DNA of 64,000 nucleotides from Omphalotus guepiniiformis (taxonomy: Eukaryota; Basidiomycota; Agaricomycetes; Agaricales; Omphalotaceae). The stretch covers positions 1-64,000 of the forward strand of contig JAQOOI010000031.1 of assembly GCA_028554645.1 (NCBI GenBank), in the 5' to 3' direction. The notes below the pieces were generated by a model, which was not told the DNA's origin, did no database searches, and worked only from the letters and a program-made list of their open reading frames with translations. Each line of letters opens with the position of its first letter. Position 1 is the first letter of the stretch. Positions 23,501 through 33,723 of this stretch are shown piece after piece. Position numbers and translations under genes: made by a program.

Positions 23501-23586
23501 AGGGTGGTCGTATGTTGGTCGCCCCTGCGCGTGCCCCTGCCAGAGTGGGGGCCGCCGCAGCCATCAACGAAAATGGGTGGCGGTGA
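20569..23586 (+). CDS. Orphan family protein, copy B (969 aa, three exons)
   Basis: Exons 20569-20997 (429 nt), 21055-22064 (1010 nt) and 22116-23586 (1471 nt). Intron 1 is 57 nt (GTAAGT..CCACAG, phase 0) and stop-free, so it is easily missed. Intron 2 is 51 nt (GTGAGC..CTGTAG, phase 2) and contains the in-frame TGA that splits the gene into two apparent frames. The middle exon has exactly the length of the middle exon of the paralogue at 6378-9069. Shared features include QVYTTDKFQTY, a conserved VW at the second splice point, and PLTLVAGAIYLFNTIHSRPG. The C-terminal 100 residues are charged and differ between copies (AAREARHLQREQRREAMR, probably helical). N-terminus is a Ser/Pro repeat. No known domain, signal peptide or membrane segment recognised. 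Confidence 0.85.
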
Positions 23587-23694
23587 TGACGACTCTGAGA
23601 GAGGGTGCCCGGCCGGTATCAAGGAAGCATGACTCATGTGCCTTATGTGCCATTTGTCCTGGTAATCAGAGATAGTAGTGAAGTTAGTTTAGTT

Positions 23695-24114
23695 TCGAAG
23701 CCCTCCTAGTCCATACCTCTCCGTGGAGCTCCGAGAGTATGGGTTATGGGGGAGTATGGGTGAGTAGGGAGATGACGTAAAAACATTGATACCACAAAAA
23801 AGCATGTTATTTGCATAGATTGAATTATCATGTGTCCTTGAATTACTGATTGGCTATGTACAAGAGAAATACTGGGTGATATGAGTATCAACCATGGAAC
23901 AAGTTTCTGCTATAGATGTGTGATGACCAAATGTGGCGAGAAGACTTTCCAGCTTGCCAGGAAATGGTTCATGTGCATTAATTAATGGTCAGATCATTGG
24001 TCTCAACAGATTTTCTCCCTGCTACTTAGTATGATCCTGGCAACGATGACGTAATCATAGTTTCTATATATGGAGGTAATGGGTGGATAGGGCTATGGAC
24101 TAGGAGGGCTTCGA
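23695..24114. mobile_element. MITE-like non-autonomous DNA element (420 bp)
   Basis: Ends are a perfect 21-bp terminal inverted repeat: TCGAAGCCCTCCTAGTCCATA at 23695-23715 and its reverse complement at 24094-24114. The interior (about 380 bp, AT-rich) has no coding potential. The outward flanks show no clear target-site duplication, so the superfamily cannot be assigned. It is inserted between the 3' ends of two convergent genes (ending 23586 and 24148), a neutral location. Confidence 0.75.
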
Positions 24115-24147
24115 CTGTATGTAGAAAAGGCAGTATGAAGGGTCAGT

Positions 24148-25658
24148 CTACCAGGCCTTTTTGAAAGTGTTGAGCCAGTATGCCAGCTTGACCTTTGTTG
24201 CTGGCGTTGGCACGAACACTCGACCGGTCGAGCGAGCGAGCCCCACCGCGGCATGCCGTGTCTTGCCTCCAAAACTCAACAATCTGGTTTTGGACCGTGT
24301 TTGAGGTCCAGCCTGGGGCGTTGTCGGCGGCTGGCCTCCGGCGGCTCCTCCGGCTCCACCTGCGGGAGGGTTGGGGGGTTGGCTCGGACCACCGGGGCCG
24401 GGTGGGAACTCGGTGGAGTCGTCTCTGGAGTGGGTACTCCTGGTCCCGGCTCTCCTGCCCATGCGTATCCCTGCCACCACTGCATTCTCCAGCAACGAGT
24501 ATCGATCGACGAACTCCCTGAAGGCCTCAGCTACCGCCACGGCTTCAACCTCCCGCTCACTCATCGTAGACTCTCTGCTCAAGACACGGGCCGGTAGGGC
24601 CTCCGCTGCGCTCAAACCCAAAAAGGCTCGGAGTACCAGGTCTTGGAGTTGGTCAAAGTCAGGATTGTCGCGAGTGCGGTTCAGGATTCGGTCATACTTC
24701 ATTGGCCGGTCATGATTCTCCAAATTGCGCATTGTGTTAATCAGGAAGGCGAATGGTGTCACATGGGACACCACCGGAGGGAAGTTGTGATAAGGTGCAG
24801 AGTAGCTCTGCTCAGGGCCTCTTCTTGGGATGAAGCTGATAGGGTAGTTCTCCCCCATGAAGTAAGGAGATTGTAGCAACCTGTACTGAAACAAGTTGCC
24901 CTCCGCCTAGGTCACTGTGGACTTAGAGTCAACGCTGGGTGAAGTATCAATCAAGCACGCACCAGCTCCGTGAAGATGGGCTGCAAGGACTGCATGGAAG
25001 GTCCTGCCGCGGATTCCCGTGGACGCTCCGTTAGCCTGCCCTGTCTCAGAAGCCGCCATGTGCCTGGGGCTGCGTGGCGGAGATACGCGGTGCACATTTT
25101 GATGAGGGGTGCCGGTGGCAGCAGAAATATCCGGTAGGTGTCCAAATGCCAGTGGATGTCCGACCGCACTATGTAAAGAAGGTCAGCGCAAGGGAACACA
25201 ACAGAGTAGGATGCTTACACATCATGAGGAAGAGCCTCGAGTTTCTGCACATGGTCTCTTCGCCCAAAACTACCCCCGCCGCCTGCACCTACATAGCACA
25301 TTGGGTGGTGAAAATTGCAAGTTGACAGTGACAGTTAATACACATTAACACTTTAAGTGTATTAACACTCAACACTTACCAACTCTGTAGGCGCTTTGTG
25401 GGGGAGGAAAATGTGGGCGGACTGGACTGCCCCAGAGAAGGCCGGGTAGTGCGTGATTGCACAGAAATCGTAACCCACCCTCATCAGCCATGCTTTGAGG
25501 TATTTCTTCGCGGTGCCGTGTGTTCTTGTCTGAGGTGTACTGTTGATTGAAAAAACGTCACTGGCCGTCTCCTCTCTAATCAGATCTTCTTCCATCGACT
25601 CCACAGGGTTGACTGCATCAAAAACCACTCCTGTGCCAATGGATAACTGCTGTGACAT
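24148..25658 (-). CDS. HNH-nuclease domain protein (437 aa, four exons)
   Basis: Exons 25658-25380, 25288-25219, 25168-24963 and 24906-24148, introns GTAAGT..TGTAG, GTAAGC..CATAG and GTGCGT..CCTAG (59 nt); all junctions keep frame. The first three exons assemble an HNH_2-like core: FCAIT, then AHIFLPHK, then FLMMLRSDIHWHLDTYRIFLLP. This matches the C-x-x-T ... AHI ... LRxDxHxxxDxxxF pattern of fungal HNH proteins. The second catalytic-position residue is within IHWHLD; whether it is active cannot be judged by eye. The long C-terminal exon has a Gly/Pro-rich linker and a basic, Arg/Lys-rich end (KTRHAAVGLARSTGR). Likely DNA-acting. Such genes are numerous and variable in Agaricomycetes; no specific role is known to me. 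Confidence 0.75.
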
Positions 25659-26427
25659 GTCTGCCAACAAAACGTGACATGGAGTGACAATATATTAGTA
25701 CACAACTTGAATACACAGCAAACCTCTCACAGTGTGCCGACATGACTGAAAAATATAACATGTGACAACATTAGTATACAGTTCGAGTACAGCACACAGT
25801 GAATTTCTCACCAATGATTTTTGAATGGATTTTGAGGTGGAAGATATGGAAGGTAGTGGTTAGAGGTCAAGAGTGTTCTTAGTTATGCATCAATCAATTC
25901 TCGATATTTAACCCAGCAGCAAATCAGGTACAAGCATTCGTAAACAGTGATGTTTTGTTGTTGTTGGCGTTGTCGTAGTCTCCATCCTAGTCTAGTTTCA
26001 ACCACGCCATCATAGCTGTTGCGCACCAGTTACTCTTTTGGGAGGTTATGCTGAAATCACATGTGTCACGTGGCAACATTATTAGGTCTATTAGCCCCTA
26101 ACCCAATAACCCAATAGTCTCCAAGTGCATTGCTTGTAGTATACAATTTGAGTGTAGCTCTACCGTACAAGGCAGTTTGTGCAGTGCCTATCCTGGAGTA
26201 TTGGCGGAGGCCTTCCGGAGCACGCCTCGGCTCTCCGGACACATTCACAGATTGTGTACTGCCTGCGGGGGGGCCTGTGAACGTGTGAACTTCCCCGGTC
26301 AACAACTTCTGGGTGGAGCCAGGCAGGACAATCATGTTGTGTATGCCACAGCGAAGACACTGCCTGCTGGTGGCAGTGCACAAAGTGCGCACTGCTCAGA
26401 AGGCTCCTGTGCTGAGTTTCTGTGTGA
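25659..26427. other. Intergenic region without a gene
   Basis: No coding frame with supporting splice sites. From about 26140 it contains diverged copies of the CAAATTGTGTAC motif (for example gtatacaatttgagtg near 26143 and cacagattgtgtactgcc near 26245), leading into the palindrome that begins at 26428. It also contains the promoter side of the HNH gene. Confidence 0.5.
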
Positions 26428-27886
26428 GGAAGAGAGCTCCAGTGAGTTCCTGAACCCGTGCACAAATTGTGTACTACCCAGCCTGCTCCTATGCCCTTGG
26501 ATGACAACAACACTGGGCACAAATTCAGAGACAGTCCAAGACTCAGCGCTGCAGCCAGCCTCAATGTCACTGTGTGTTGAGTATGCAATTTAGGCACTGC
26601 CCATCACCGGAAGGCCACTCCACCTAGAAGGATGATAAGGCAGTATCCAATCCGGGGACCACGTCCTGCAAACAGTACACAGTGTCAGTTGAATGCAACA
26701 GGTGAAGCTAGAGTGCACAGATTGTGTATGGCACCTGTCCGAAAGGCAGTGTTCAGTGCCCCTGATGAATGCGTGCGCAAATTGTGTACTGCCTGTCCTG
26801 CTCCTAGGCATCAGCATCAGGTGTCCGGTGTGCACAGCAGTTAACAACTTGATGAAGCTATATGTAATTGCTCATGAATAAATAAGTAAATAAGTAAATA
26901 TCTCTGGTGCCTGACAATCGTTGCGCTGTAGCAGTGCGCAAATTGCATACTCGCTCTCCAGAGGGGTCCCAGAGAGAGAAACTGTGCACTACATCCTGCG
27001 GGCAATATAGCAGTACATGTAAATTGGTGGAAGTCCGCATACTAGGCAGAATGTAGAATGTGCCCACCGAAAGAGAGTCCGGTCGGAAGTTAGTACACAA
27101 TTTGTGCACGTCCGCAGCCTGGCCGCCTCAAGGCCAGGCAGTCGGTCGGAAGTTAGTACACAATTTGTGCACGTCCGCAGCCTGGCCGCCTCAAGGTCAG
27201 GCAGTCGGTGCCTTGGGGTGGCCAGGCTGCGGACGTGCACAAATTGTGTACTAACTTCCGACCGGACTCTCTTTCGGTGGGCACATTCTACATTCTGCCT
27301 AGTATGCGGACTTCCACCAATTTACATGTACTGCTATATTGCCCGCAGGATGTAGTGCACAGTTTCTCTCTCTGGGACCCCTCTGGAGAGCGAGTATGCA
27401 ATTTGCGCACTGCTACAGCGCAACGATTGTCAGGCACCAGAGATATTTACTTATTTACTTATTTATTCATGAGCAATTACATATAGCTTCATCAAGTTGT
27501 TAACTGCTGTGCACACCGGACACCTGATGCTGATGCCTAGGAGCAGGACAGGCAGTACACAATTTGCGCACGCATTCATCAGGGGCACTGAACACTGCCT
27601 TTCGGACAGGTGCCATACACAATCTGTGCACTCTAGCTTCACCTGTTGCATTCAACTGACACTGTGTACTGTTTGCAGGACGTGGTCCCCGGATTGGATA
27701 CTGCCTTATCATCCTTCTAGGTGGAGTGGCCTTCCGGTGATGGGCAGTGCCTAAATTGCATACTCAACACACAGTGACATTGAGGCTGGCTGCAGCACAG
27801 AGTCTTGGACTGTCTCTGAATTTGTGCCCAGTGTTGTTGTCATCCAAGGGCATAGGAGCAGGCTGGGTAGTACACAATTTGTGCAC
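26240..27886. repeat. Dispersed 17-bp motif GTGCACAAATTGTGTAC (about 14 copies)
   Basis: Exact or near-exact copies on either strand at 26458-26474, 27093-27109, 27156-27172, 27235-27251 and 27870-27886. Variants with CGCAAATTG or CAGATTG lie near 26245, 26718, 26776, 26937, 27400, 27555 and 27608. The motif is itself nearly palindromic and is usually followed by tgcctg/cctg or preceded by gcaggcag. Two further copies are in the 55-bp duplication at about 20090 and 20145. Spacing is irregular (about 60-215 bp). Confidence 0.8.
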
Positions 27887-27916
27887 GGGTTCAGGGACTC
27901 ACTGGAGCTCTCTTCC
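26428..27916. repeat. 1.49-kb palindrome, 697-bp arms without indels
   Basis: Bases 26428-27124 are matched in reverse complement by 27220-27916. Checked anchor pairs sum to a constant (54344) from the outer end to the centre, so the arms contain no net indel, and the mirrored open frames are nearly identical. The central 95 bp contains a second copy of a 63-bp tandem unit present in the left arm (motif at 27093-27109 and again at 27156-27172). The open reading frames on both strands are mirror images with no gene-like features. No target-site duplication or terminal motif is evident. Confidence 0.93.
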
Positions 27917-27955
27917 CCCTTCCCCTGCCAAAAAAAACCCCCAGGGTTGGGAACC

Positions 27956-28755
27956 CTACTCACTTTTCCTATATAACCCCCCTACTAGCATGTACTTTTC
28001 AATTACACTCATGAGCCTCTGCTTCAAGCCATATCCGTCCTTATCACTAGAATCCGGATAGCAGTCAAGCAAGGCAACTCTAAATGTTTCCCAATCATCT
28101 CCTGAAGCTGCATCAAGCGTAGCTAGCTCCTTTCTCGTCTCATAGGTCATGTATTTCAAGGCTAGATGGATCTTCGCCATCTCAGATCTGATATTTAAAG
28201 TCCTAAAGATTTCCTCTAAGTCCTCGAGCCATCCTGCAAGTTTCTCAGGACGATCTCTATCAAATATGGGTGCCTTCTTCGAGACTTTCGGTAACTGCTC
28301 GTTTTGTACTTCGGCGAGCACCTCAGCAGGTAGCTCTCGTAAGTATGCATCTACTACTTCAGTTTGTTGAGGTCGGCGCGGCCGATTTCCTCCAGGATTT
28401 CGATTCGCCGCAGCCTCATCAATATTTGGTTGTCTCTGCTGCTGTGGGTTTCGCCCTTGACCAGCAGGTCCAGCAGTAGCATTATTTCCTTCATCAGGCA
28501 TGTTTGTAAAATCAGAGAGTTCAGGACTTGGTAGTCTTATATCTCCTATAACTTCGTTTGTTCCTCTATACCTCTCTCTAGACAGAGGCAAGTTGTTTCG
28601 AACAGGGATTCTACTACGACGAGGGGGTCTAGACTCGAATATTAATTCTTCTTGTCCAGCCTCACGGGAATTTCGTGTAGTTCTAGGTTTTCCACGACGG
28701 CTAGAGTCACTAATCTTTGCAAGAGACTCGAATTCGAAGTAGAATACCTTGAAGT
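27956..28755 (-). mobile_element. LTR-retrotransposon Gag fragment
   Basis: A minus-strand frame open from about 28755 to 27956 encodes an Arg/Ser-rich N-terminal part. A Gln/Asn/Pro-rich linker and a segment typical of retrotransposon Gag follow: APIFDRDRPEKLAGWLEDLE, then a run of short helices ending DWETFRVALLDCYPD. No zinc knuckle, protease or polymerase follows; the frame ends at 27956, close to the edge of the 26428-27916 palindrome, so the element is truncated at its 3' side. No clear start codon is present in the upstream part. On the higher-coordinate side a candidate primer-binding site (TGGAGCCCACCGCGAGGGG on the minus strand, about 28893-28911) suggests the 5' LTR lies beyond it. 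Likely Ty3/gypsy type, but this is inference. Confidence 0.65.
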
Positions 28756-28911
28756 GTTATGCAAATGTACAATTTACACTTCGAGAGGCAAATTAAATCG
28801 TCAATTCAATTCGCCGAGGTCAAAAGACAGCGATATTTAGACACAGGGGTCTTTCAAGAGTAAAACTCGATATAATTGTTTTCTGAAACTACCCCTCGCG
28901 GTGGGCTCCAG

Positions 28912-30393
28912 ATAATAGCAGCGAAATGAGCACTCTAAGACGTAGGAACTCGTCTAAACTCAAAGGTTGCCTTGTAAAAGCGAGTGTAGTCTGGCGTTGG
29001 CAAAGATTCCGCACGCAGAAAACTGACTAAAGTCGAGCTAGACTGTTGGAAAGACTAACTGAACTGTAAGATCACTGTCTAGACCCTTCGACGAGTACCA
29101 GAAACAGCAAAACAGACAGACACAGACAGACAGACACAGACAGACAGACAGACAGACAGACAGTTCAAACACAACAGATGTTCAGATATTTAGCACTCTA
29201 TTAAAGCACTGCAATTCCTAATAGTCTGCCTCTACCAGCTCGAAGAACCGGGGCCTGACGTTCACAATCAAGAGGCCTTCTGCGATTTAACGCTCTAGAA
29301 GATACGTAAAGTTCTCCAATTTGGCGGGCAGTCGTAACCTCTGGCGCTCGACCCTATACATGACAGTATATGTACTCTACTGCTTGTAAGTATTTCATAA
29401 ATAGATAGAAAACTGAGTGGAGTAATTAAAAGGAACAGAGGGATAACATCGAGTATAAAATGGATATAAACAGAAACAATATGACTGAGTTGGGTAAGTA
29501 GGCACGTCTAGCGGGTAATTATGTGCAGTTCTTGGGTATATATGTGTAAGTATTATGTTTTAGTGATGTTTTTGGTACATCTAGACCCTTCTTATCATGC
29601 GCTCGAGCCATTCTAAACGAACTACTCCTATGCATTTCGTTATTATTCATCTTCGTAACTGTTTTACAGTGTACTTATAGGGGCGCCGAGGGCAGTTTCT
29701 AGTCATTTATCCCGTCGGGCTTCCGTATTTTCTCCTATTTCAACATCTAGACCCCATAGCACCTCGTAGATATACCAATATCCAGCGCTCGAAGGTCAAT
29801 TCTGTCATTACTTTACTAATAAGTTATTATACAGTCATCGAGACTGATCATTTTCATAGCTTTGACCATCTAGTATCTCGGAACGGAATCGTCGATCATA
29901 TATTTCCGATCATAAAGCGTTATCTCCAGTATATCATCAATCTGCAGGTTCTAGGAGGTCAGCTAAGTTCGAACAAACCATTTTGATGGCTCGGCGATAC
30001 CTCTAGCTTTGTCCTTTCGACGTTATCGAGGCTCATGAGGCTATTACGCCTGTGTGTGTGTAGTTTCTTCCTTCCTAAGTCCCGTGGATTACACAGATAC
30101 TTGAATAGCGACTTCCAGACGAAGGGCTCTTTGCCAGGCAGGGTGGGTCTGACCATACTGTACAGTCTCGCAGCAGGTAGTTACTTCGCCGAAGGTCTAG
30201 AGGCATATCAGCCATAAGGTCTTGATGCATACTCGTACATTGTAGTCCTTTCACTTCGAGCCTTTAACTATTCGTGTTCTATGTTTTAGCTAGCACTATG
30301 GGACATAGTCTAGCCCTTTATTCCCATCATATTCACAGTAGAAATCGTTTAATTTCAGGTATTTCAGGTGTGTATGCGTTTTCAGCGCAACAA
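28912..30393. other. Non-coding stretch, probably LTR and decayed repeat sequence, with a GACA microsatellite
   Basis: No gene is supported. Sequence immediately beyond the candidate primer-binding site is probably the 5' LTR of the Gag element, but I could not fix its far end or find a second LTR. A microsatellite of acagacag units occupies about 29113-29163. The rest is AT-rich with scattered stops in all frames. Confidence 0.45.
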
Positions 30394-31868
30394 CGGTGTG
30401 ACATGAAGGGCCTTCCGCTGTCCACTGCACTCTGTAAAATCTACTGCGAGAATGGAGTTTTATCTGTTTTGTTGTTCCTAACATGTTTTCGTGAATCCGT
30501 CTAAGACGTTTCCACAGATTTGTTTTGTATTGGGTTTGTATATTGTCTACATCAGTGTATGTACATAGAGGGGAAAATAACAAAAACAAAATACATGCAT
30601 CTGGTCCTTTCCTTCCAGGACAGAAAGTTTTGATGTGTATCAGCTGTATATCAGTATATGTGCATCCAATGTCATTCAAGTAACATAGCCAAGTATATTC
30701 AAATGTTTGATTCCTTCCAGGAGGGAAAGTTTTTGCATGTATCACTGTAAGTAGCTGTATGTTAATGTACATATATCCAATTTCTTTCATGTAGTATAGC
30801 TAAGCGCATGCAACTGTTTCTATCCTTCCACGAGGGAAAGTTTCTGTGTGTATCATTGTAAGTAGCTGTTTTTCAATGTAAATGCATCCAATTTCTTTCA
30901 TGCAGTATAGCTAAGTGTGTGCAACTGGTTCTATCCTTCCACGAGGGAAAGTTTCTGTGTGTATCATTGTAAGTAGCTGTTTTTCAATGTAAATGCATCC
31001 AATTTCTTTCATGTAGTATAGCTAAGCACATGCAACTGTTTCTATCCTTCCACGAGGGAAAGTTTCTGTGTGTATCACTGTAAGTAGCTGTTTTTCAATA
31101 TACGTGCATCCAATTTCTTTCATGGAGTATAGCTAAGTGTGTGCAACTGGTTCTATCCTTCCACGAGGGAAAGTTTCTGTGTATCACTATAAGTAGCTGT
31201 ATATCAATGAACATGCATCCCATTTTTTCACGCAATATAGCTAAGCGCGTGCAACTGTTTCTATCCTTCCACGAGGGAAAGTTTCTGTGTGTATCATTGT
31301 AAGTAGCTGTTTTTCAATGTACGTGCATCCAATCTCTTTCATGCAGTATATCTAAGTGTGTGCAACTTATTCTTTCCTTCCACGAGGGAAAGTTTCTGTG
31401 TATCACTGTAAGTAGCTGTTTTTCAATGTACGTGCATCCAATCTCTTTCATGCAGTATATCTAAGTGTGTGCAACTTATTCTTTCCTTCCACGAGGGAAA
31501 GTTTCTGTGTATCACTATAAGTAGCTGTATATCAATGAACATGCATCCCATTTTTTCACGCAATATAGCTAAGCGTGTGCAACTGTTTCTATCCTTCCAC
31601 GAGGGAAAGTTTCTGTGTGTATCATTGTAAGTAGCTGTTTTTCAATGTACGTGCATCCAATCTCTTTCATGTATCAATGTTTGTAGAAGCATATCACGGT
31701 ATTGTGTTGTAATTTGCATTTTTGTGTCCAAGTGAGCAATTCATTCAGAGTCGATCTCCCCTACTGTAGTTCCCTATCCATCCCCTACTGTATCTCTATA
31801 TCCAGCCCCTATCCCAAATTTTGATTCAGCCCCTACCCAGACCCTAAGTGTCTTATATAACCCCTAAC
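30394..31868. repeat. Satellite array 2 (second copy of the 16.5-18.6-kb array)
   Basis: Same head (cggtgtgacatgaagggcc, with ccgctgtccactgcac following), same 106-110-bp monomers and same tail (..gtatcaatgtttgtagaagc to tgtcttatataacccctaac) as the array at 16526-18595, in the same orientation. It is about 600 bp shorter and I see no 437-bp higher-order repeat here, but adjacent monomer pairs repeat (31310-31450). Its tail is nearly identical to that of array 1 over about 200 bp, so the two copies are recent relatives or are being homogenised. Confidence 0.92.
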
Positions 31869-32421
31869 ACTGCATGCAATAATGTGTCTTTGACTCAAAA
31901 ATGTTACTTAGAATCTGCTTTAAAGTCTGAGATCTTACTTATCATCACTGCTTGAATTAGTGATTGAGCTGAGTGTTTGATATAATGGAGTGTCTTGCAC
32001 TCAAATGTTACTTAAAATTACTAACTGCCTGACATAGGAAATGTTACTTAAAATCACTACCTGCTTGACATAGGGAATGTGGCTTAAAATTTAACATAGA
32101 ATTCTTGAGTACTTGATATAGTGACTGAGCCCATGGCTTGATCTAGTGTAATGTGAGATTCAACTCCACATACAATGATTCAATGTTTGATATGGGGATA
32201 TGTCTGAAATCTCAACTGTAATCACTGCTTGAAACAGTTATTGAGCTAAGTGCTTGATATAATAATGTGAGTCTTTCACTCAAATACTCAAATGTTACTT
32301 AGATTTAAGTAGTGCTTTAAAAAGTTATGTGAAATTTAACTCAAATCTGACATAAAATTTGACTATTTATTGGTATGACATGTTGACATGTTGACATGTT
32401 TTTGCATGCTGACATGTTGAC
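31869..32421. repeat. AT-rich region with imperfect direct repeats
   Basis: Two imperfect copies of a segment like cactgcttgaa..gttattgagctaagtg..cttgatataat lie at about 31947-32025 and 32221-32300. A short array of tgacatgt units sits at 32377-32425, exactly where the truncated copia element begins. No gene. Confidence 0.55.
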
Positions 32422-33324
32422 ATGTTTATTATGGCCCATAATGATCAGGATATATTATTAGGCGAACCCGAAGAATTCTTGTCAATGTGTATAACCCGTG
32501 ACCAAAAGAATCGAAGATTATATCTAGATCAAACCGCGTATCTCGAGAAGATTGTGAGACGCTTCAGTATGTGGGACACAAAGGTCGCTTTCACTCCTCT
32601 TCCCACGAACTTCAAACAAGGGAAGAACACACAGGATGTTGATCTAAAACTTCGCACTCAATATCAACGTGTTATCGGATCTTTGCTCTACTTAATGCTT
32701 GGCACGAGGCCAGACATTGCTTACGCTGTCACGAAGCTATTGCAGTACTCAATAAATCCTTCACAACAACATTACCAATGGGCAATGTATGTTTTACGGT
32801 ACCTGCGAGGCACAAGTAAATATAGGATGGTTTATGATGGAAAAGAAGGATTAGGTCTAATGGCTTTCTCCGATAGTGACTACGCACAATGCCCTGATAC
32901 GCGACACTCCCAAACAGGAAATATTATATTCCTTGCCGGCGCGCCTATCACGTGGAAGTCACAATTACAGAAAGTCGTTACCGCTTCCAGCGCAGAAGCA
33001 GAATACATCTCGCTTAGCGAAGCTGGGAAACAAATCATTTGGCTAAAGTCTATTCTAACCGAGTTAGGCTTTGATGTCAAATATGTTGCCTTATTAGGTT
33101 ACAATCAAGGGTCACTGTTTATCGCATCAAACCCTGTTGCCGACAAACGTACGAAACATATTGATGTTCGATATCACCAAATCCAAGAATGGGTCAATTC
33201 AAGACAGATCGAGCTTCTTTACGTACCTACTGATCAGCAGACCGCAGATCTACTTACGAAGAACTTAGGAGCTACTTTATTTTGGCAACACGTCTCCTAC
33301 TTACAGATTGAGTTCTTCAAGTAA
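32422..33324 (+). mobile_element. Truncated Ty1/copia retrotransposon: end of reverse transcriptase plus RNase H
   Basis: A 300-aa frame encodes the C-terminal end of a copia polyprotein. LRTQYQRVIGSLLYLMLGTRPDIAYAV and LRYLRGTSKY are the reverse-transcriptase/connection region. FSDSDYAQCPDTRHSQTG, SSAEAEYISLSEAGKQIIWL and KHIDVRYHQIQEW are RNase H landmarks, and ADLLTKNL is the typical end. Gag, protease, integrase and most of the reverse transcriptase are absent; the left boundary is a tgacatgt repeat. The copy cannot be autonomous. A polypurine tract (aaggggga, 33374-33380) and 3' LTR follow. Confidence 0.92.
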
Positions 33325-33381
33325 CTATGCTTTATAATTATGCTTTGGAAACATTATGTACATGTTCTTAGCAAGGGGGAG

Positions 33382-33723
33382 TGTTGGAATATCTGCTTAG
33401 TGTAGACGTACACATACAGTAGTCCGACATCGCATTACTATGCAAGTATGATTACGCTAAATTCCCAAGAGGAATTATAGCTATTGGACAGTATTATAGA
33501 TACTAGTACTTCTTAATCATACGCTACTTTACATACATGAGCACGGACCATGTATTTTACATATAAAGGTAGTAGGTCGTCCAGCAAGGACGACAAGTTG
33601 AATACTTACTCAAGTTCGACCTCTACTGCTTGTCTATCCAAGAAACTATCAGCTATCGGTGAGTATGCACTTACCGTCTTGTAGCTGACCTGTTCCCGGT
33701 AGTCCACTGTGACCGTTTCAACA
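33382..33723 (+). mobile_element. 3' LTR of the copia element (342 bp)
   Basis: Starts TGTTGGAATATC directly after the polypurine tract and ends TTTCAACA at 33723, giving the TGTTG..CAACA inverted ends expected of a copia LTR. A TATA-like segment (acatataaaggtag) lies at about 33560. No matching 5' LTR is present upstream, so the element is 5'-truncated and no target-site duplication can be tested. Confidence 0.85.

Noticed and set aside
26590..27754. Mirror-image open frames of 60-145 aa in the 26.4-27.9-kb palindrome
   Set aside because: Identical proteins on opposite strands follow from the palindrome itself; composition is not protein-like and no splice sites support extension.
29113..29163. 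CRISPR-like or regularly spaced repeat
   Set aside because: It is a plain GACA microsatellite without spacers, and the organism is a fungus.
28893..29400. Complete LTR next to the Gag fragment
   Set aside because: Only a primer-binding-site candidate is visible; no TG..CA boundary or second LTR could be matched, so I did not set LTR limits.
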